From positions 1-8,470 of the forward strand of contig JAPYTH010000043.1 of the NCBI GenBank assembly GCA_029936295.1: a DNA stretch of 8,470 nucleotides, written 5' to 3'. Below the pieces are notes generated by a model that was given only the letters and a program-made list of their open reading frames with translations, was not told where the DNA came from and searched no databases. How positions within the stretch are numbered: the stretch's first letter is position 1; every line of letters begins with the position of its first letter. The DNA comes from TMED109 sp015660425 (GTDB lineage Bacteria > Pseudomonadota > Alphaproteobacteria > TMED109). Shown piece by piece: positions 6,056 to 8,470 of the stretch. Made by a program: the position numbers and the translations under genes.

Positions 6056-7555
6056 TGTTTTACTTTCTATTATTTTTTTTAAAGCATTTCTTCTGATTTT
6101 TCCAGTATGTGTTTGTGGAATTTCAGTAATAGTTTTAATCCAATAAGGTTGCTTATATTTTGGCAAAGAATCTATTTGATTTTTTACTTGTTTTGTTATT
6201 ATATCCTTGTTTTTATTTTTGTGGATATATAAAAATAAAGCAAGTCTATGAGTTCCTTCTTTAGATTTTGCTGTTATACAAAATGAATCAATTACATTCT
6301 TAACTTTAGAAGCCTTTGTTTCTAATTCTTTTGGGTTAACCCATTTACTTGCAACTTTAATGAGATCATCTTCTCGGCCTTGGTAATACCAATACTTATT
6401 TTTTAATGACCAAATATCGCCTGTTTTAATCCATCCATTATTAAAGGTTTTTAATGATTTATCTTTATTGTTTAAATAAGTTTTTGAGAAGCTATAATGT
6501 TTAATATACAAAATACCTTTATTATTAGATTGTTCCCCATTCTTTTCAACTAATTTTGTTTCAATAGTTGTAATTGGTTTTCCTGTACTACCTATTTTTG
6601 ATTTGCCAGGAGTAGTTGCAATTACTATTGCCAGTGTTTCGGTTGTTCCATAACAGTTTAATAAAGGAGTACGAACCTCATATAGCCATTCATTATATAA
6701 CTTGTCTGGTATTCTTTCCCCTGCTGAAATAAAATATTTCACTTTTAATAATGTTTTTGTGTCTGTTTTTGAATCTTTTAAAAGCCGTCTATAAACTGTA
6801 GGAACACTAAAAATTACCTTTGGCTCATGATCATGAATTATCTGGGTAAGGTTCGGAGAATTTGTATTATTATCATTAAAAATTGTGTTAAGACCAATAA
6901 GTAAAGGAGCAAAAAAGTTATTTCCAAGGGCATATGCAAAAAATAATTTAGAAGTTGTAAAGATTTTATCTTGTATTTTTAGTTTTAAAATATTTTTATG
7001 TAAAAATACTGTATTTATAATTGATTGATGTTGATGAATAATTGCTTTTGGTAAACCAGTTGTTCCTGAAGAGTATATTAAAAATGCAATGTCATTTATT
7101 TTTGATTTATAAGTATTAATATTTTGAAATTCTACTCTACTAATTAGTTGCTTCCATTTCTTATTGTTTAAATGTCTATGATTAAAATTAAGACTTTTTT
7201 TAATAATTTTGTTATCTGTTATAATTAAAGTTGGAGTGCTATTATTAAGTATATGATGAGTTTGGGCGTTAGCAAGTTCTGGGTTTCCAGGTATTGGAAT
7301 TACTCCAATTTTTAAGGCCCCTAAAAATGTTGAAATGAAGTTTATACTATCGTTGCTACAGATATATATTTTATCACTTTTATTAACGCCTAACTCTAAT
7401 AAAACTAAGCTTACTTTTGTGCTCAATTCAAATAAATTTTTGTAGGAAATAATTTCAATATTTTGAAGAGTGTTTATTTGTGTTATTGCAATATTATTTA
7501 AGTATTTACCAATAATTGCATTGCCTTCAATTTTATCAAAAATATTTATATTCAT
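6053..7555 (-). CDS. Benzoate-CoA ligase family AMP-forming acid-CoA ligase
   Basis: This 500-aa adenylate-forming enzyme should activate an aromatic carboxylic acid with ATP and CoA. The core motifs are intact: the P-loop IYSSGTTGLPKAIIH (160-174), SAGE (277-280), CYGTTET (301-307), GWIKTGDIW (374-382), YYQGREDDLIKVASKWVNP (390-408) and the C-terminal THTGKIRR (482-489) with the adenylation lysine Lys486. The segment KLFFAYALGNNFFAPLLIG (203-221) resembles the benzoate-CoA ligase subfamily (benzoate, 4- and 3-hydroxybenzoate, 2-aminobenzoate) rather than fatty-acid ligases. The exact aromatic substrate is not readable. Composition is strongly skewed to Lys, Asn and Ile, and by eye GC is only about 17-25% in sampled lines. 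No Shine-Dalgarno is seen before the ATG, which lies 19 nt after the 182-aa gene. Its stop overlaps the thioesterase start by one base. Confidence 0.9.
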   Translation of the reverse strand: MNINIFDKIEGNAIIGKYLNNIAITQINTLQNIEIISYKNLFELSTKVSLVLLELGVNKSDKIYICSNDSINFISTFLGALKIGVIPIPGNPELANAQTHHILNNSTPTLIITDNKIIKKSLNFNHRHLNNKKWKQLISRVEFQNINTYKSKINDIAFLIYSSGTTGLPKAIIHQHQSIINTVFLHKNILKLKIQDKIFTTSKLFFAYALGNNFFAPLLIGLNTIFNDNNTNSPNLTQIIHDHEPKVIFSVPTVYRRLLKDSKTDTKTLLKVKYFISAGERIPDKLYNEWLYEVRTPLLNCYGTTETLAIVIATTPGKSKIGSTGKPITTIETKLVEKNGEQSNNKGILYIKHYSFSKTYLNNKDKSLKTFNNGWIKTGDIWSLKNKYWYYQGREDDLIKVASKWVNPKELETKASKVKNVIDSFCITAKSKEGTHRLALFLYIHKNKNKDIITKQVKNQIDSLPKYKQPYWIKTITEIPQTHTGKIRRNALKKIIESKT

Positions 7556-7574
7556 TTGCAGTTTATTTCATTTA

Positions 7575-8123
7575 TTAAAAAATATTAAAATTATTTTCTG
7601 TAACAATTAATGGCCAATGTCCTGCCTTAAATAGTTCAAATTTGGACATAAAAATATGATTAGAGTCTTGATTTGCAACAAGCGCTAGTGCTACCTGATG
7701 GCAAGAAATTGCGGCGGCACCAGCCGCTACTTTTGTGAAGTAATGATACTTTATATCATTTTTTTTTAACCCTTCTATAGAATATTTTTCTATAATTTTA
7801 GTAGTTTCTATTGTAAGGATATTTAAGTAATTAAATAATTTTTTTTTAGGAATATTTTTTAATAAACTATTTAATAAGTTAGATTTTTCTTTTTCTTCAA
7901 TTTCCCAACAGACTTTACTCCATTTATCACTATTAATTATTTTAATAGCTTCATCCCAATTTCGAATTATTTTTACTTCTTCACTAACACCTATTTTTTT
8001 ACAGTAATCAGACATAACACTCTTGAGAAAACTATCCATTTCTTTGCCTGTATTTTTGAACCATGGTATTTCTGAAATAGAAGAGGTCAGCTGTGAAATT
8101 TTATTTAAAGATTTTAAGTACAT
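7575..8123 (-). CDS. Unrecognised 182-aa protein in a gentisate-type operon
   Basis: I do not recognise this family. The frame lies 12 nt after the dioxygenase gene and 19 nt before the CoA ligase gene, so it is embedded in the operon and is likely expressed. The protein is soluble-looking and Lys/Ile/Asn-rich, with no signal peptide and no clear cofactor or metal motif. The N-terminal half has scattered tryptophans (Trp21, Trp56, Trp68, Trp73) and charged stretches suggesting helices. The C-terminal part is less Lys-rich: KVAAGAAAISCHQVALALV (131-149) is a small-residue helix, weakly hydrophobic and too polar for a confident membrane span, followed by KFELFKAGHWPLIV (161-174), which looks like a conserved signature. 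No Shine-Dalgarno is visible. The role could be catalytic, a helper of the ligase or dioxygenase, or a ligand-binding regulator; none is shown by the sequence. Confidence 0.75.
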   Translation of the reverse strand: MYLKSLNKISQLTSSISEIPWFKNTGKEMDSFLKSVMSDYCKKIGVSEEVKIIRNWDEAIKIINSDKWSKVCWEIEEKEKSNLLNSLLKNIPKKKLFNYLNILTIETTKIIEKYSIEGLKKNDIKYHYFTKVAAGAAAISCHQVALALVANQDSNHIFMSKFELFKAGHWPLIVTENNFNIF

Positions 8124-8135
8124 ATTATTTAATTT

Positions 8136-8470
8136 TTATGTATAAATTTTTTCTCTAAACAGCCCTAATAACTCTTGAACAGGCCTGTCAGAAAAAGAAA
8201 ATAATACAGATTCTTCTCTAGTTTTATGTTTTATTTTTGCCCAAGGAGGAACCACAAATATATCTCCTTTGCTCCAATGAAATATTTCATCATCTATAGA
8301 TATCTGTCCAGAGCCTTCTACAACAGAATAAATTGTTCCATCTGTACTTCTGTATGAGTTACCAGAAAAAGACTTAGGAATTAATTGCATAAATGTAGCC
8401 ATTGTAGGTATGGCGTGCCCACCATTTGAAGGGTTTACGTATTTAAGTCTAAGTCCATGGCATTTATCCC
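8136..8470 (-). CDS. Gentisate 1,2-dioxygenase, C-terminal part (5' end beyond window)
   Basis: Gentisate 1,2-dioxygenase is a cytoplasmic Fe(II) bicupin enzyme that opens the gentisate ring between C1 and C2 to give maleylpyruvate. The frame stays open from the stop codon at 8136 to the right edge, so at least 110 codons are present and the N-terminal cupin with the main iron site is missing. Upstream of the internal Met codon at 8402 the frame reads HGLRLKYVNPSNGGHAIPT, a typical family segment, so 8402 is not the true start. Then come FMQLIP, YRSTDGTIYSVVEGSG, the cupin strand GDIFVVPPWA, the histidine in IKHKT, and VLFSFSDRPVQELLGLFRE, which together form the characteristic C-terminal cupin. 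Related ring cleavers of the same family (1-hydroxy-2-naphthoate or salicylate dioxygenase) cannot be fully excluded from this part. It is the most upstream gene of the visible operon. Confidence 0.9.
   Translation of the reverse strand, partial: DKCHGLRLKYVNPSNGGHAIPTMATFMQLIPKSFSGNSYRSTDGTIYSVVEGSGQISIDDEIFHWSKGDIFVVPPWAKIKHKTREESVLFSFSDRPVQELLGLFREKIYT

Noticed and set aside
7677..7733. Transmembrane helix at residues 131-149 of the 182-aa protein
   Set aside because: The segment is rich in Ala and contains Ser, Cys, His and Gln, making it too polar and short on large hydrophobics to call a membrane span.
8136..8402. A complete 88-aa cupin protein starting at 8402
   Set aside because: The frame is open to the right edge and the codons upstream of 8402 encode a typical gentisate dioxygenase segment, so this is the tail of a larger gene cut by the window.
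5619..8470. 4-chlorobenzoate dehalogenation operon (ligase, dehalogenase, thioesterase)
   Set aside because: Ligase and thioesterase types fit, but no crotonase-fold dehalogenase is present and the linked ring-cleavage gene is gentisate dioxygenase.

Overview
The window is AT-rich DNA, probably from a streamlined, possibly marine, proteobacterium. Base composition, short gene spacings and the gene families present suggest this. No rRNA or other taxonomic marker is present, so the assignment is an inference. It holds nine genes, eight complete and one cut by the right edge. No tRNA, rRNA, CRISPR array, integrase or insertion sequence is visible, and no gap exceeds 300 bases.

Left block (197-4575, minus strand). 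Transcription runs right to left through a PduO-type cob(I)alamin adenosyltransferase, an M20 amidohydrolase, an NAD-dependent epimerase/dehydratase-family SDR and an acyl-CoA carboxylase carboxyltransferase subunit. The last three are spaced 24 and 12 nt apart and look like one operon. A TTGAGT-18-TATAAT promoter candidate lies in front of the amidohydrolase. The epimerase and carboxyltransferase have clear Shine-Dalgarno sequences. A carboxyltransferase beside a B12 adenosyltransferase would fit propionyl-CoA/methylmalonyl-CoA metabolism, but no biotin carboxylase, biotin carrier or mutase is in view.

Middle (4576-5622). A 96-bp AT-rich divergent region separates the adenosyltransferase from the only plus-strand gene, an ornithine cyclodeaminase/mu-crystallin family protein. 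That gene converges on the right block with its stop codon overlapping the neighbour's stop.

Right block (5619-8470, minus strand). In transcription order: the C-terminal part of a gentisate 1,2-dioxygenase, an unrecognised 182-aa protein, a benzoate-CoA-ligase-family enzyme and a 4-hydroxybenzoyl-CoA-type hotdog thioesterase. Gaps are 12, 19 and -1 nt, so this is very likely one operon. The set fits a CoA-dependent route to gentisate: aromatic acid to aryl-CoA (ligase), ring hydroxylation (gene not in view, perhaps beyond the right edge), gentisyl-CoA to gentisate (thioesterase), then ring cleavage (dioxygenase). The 182-aa protein is the part with no assigned role and is the best candidate for something undescribed. 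This block looks more AT-rich than the left block and lacks good Shine-Dalgarno sequences, so the two halves may differ in history or expression.
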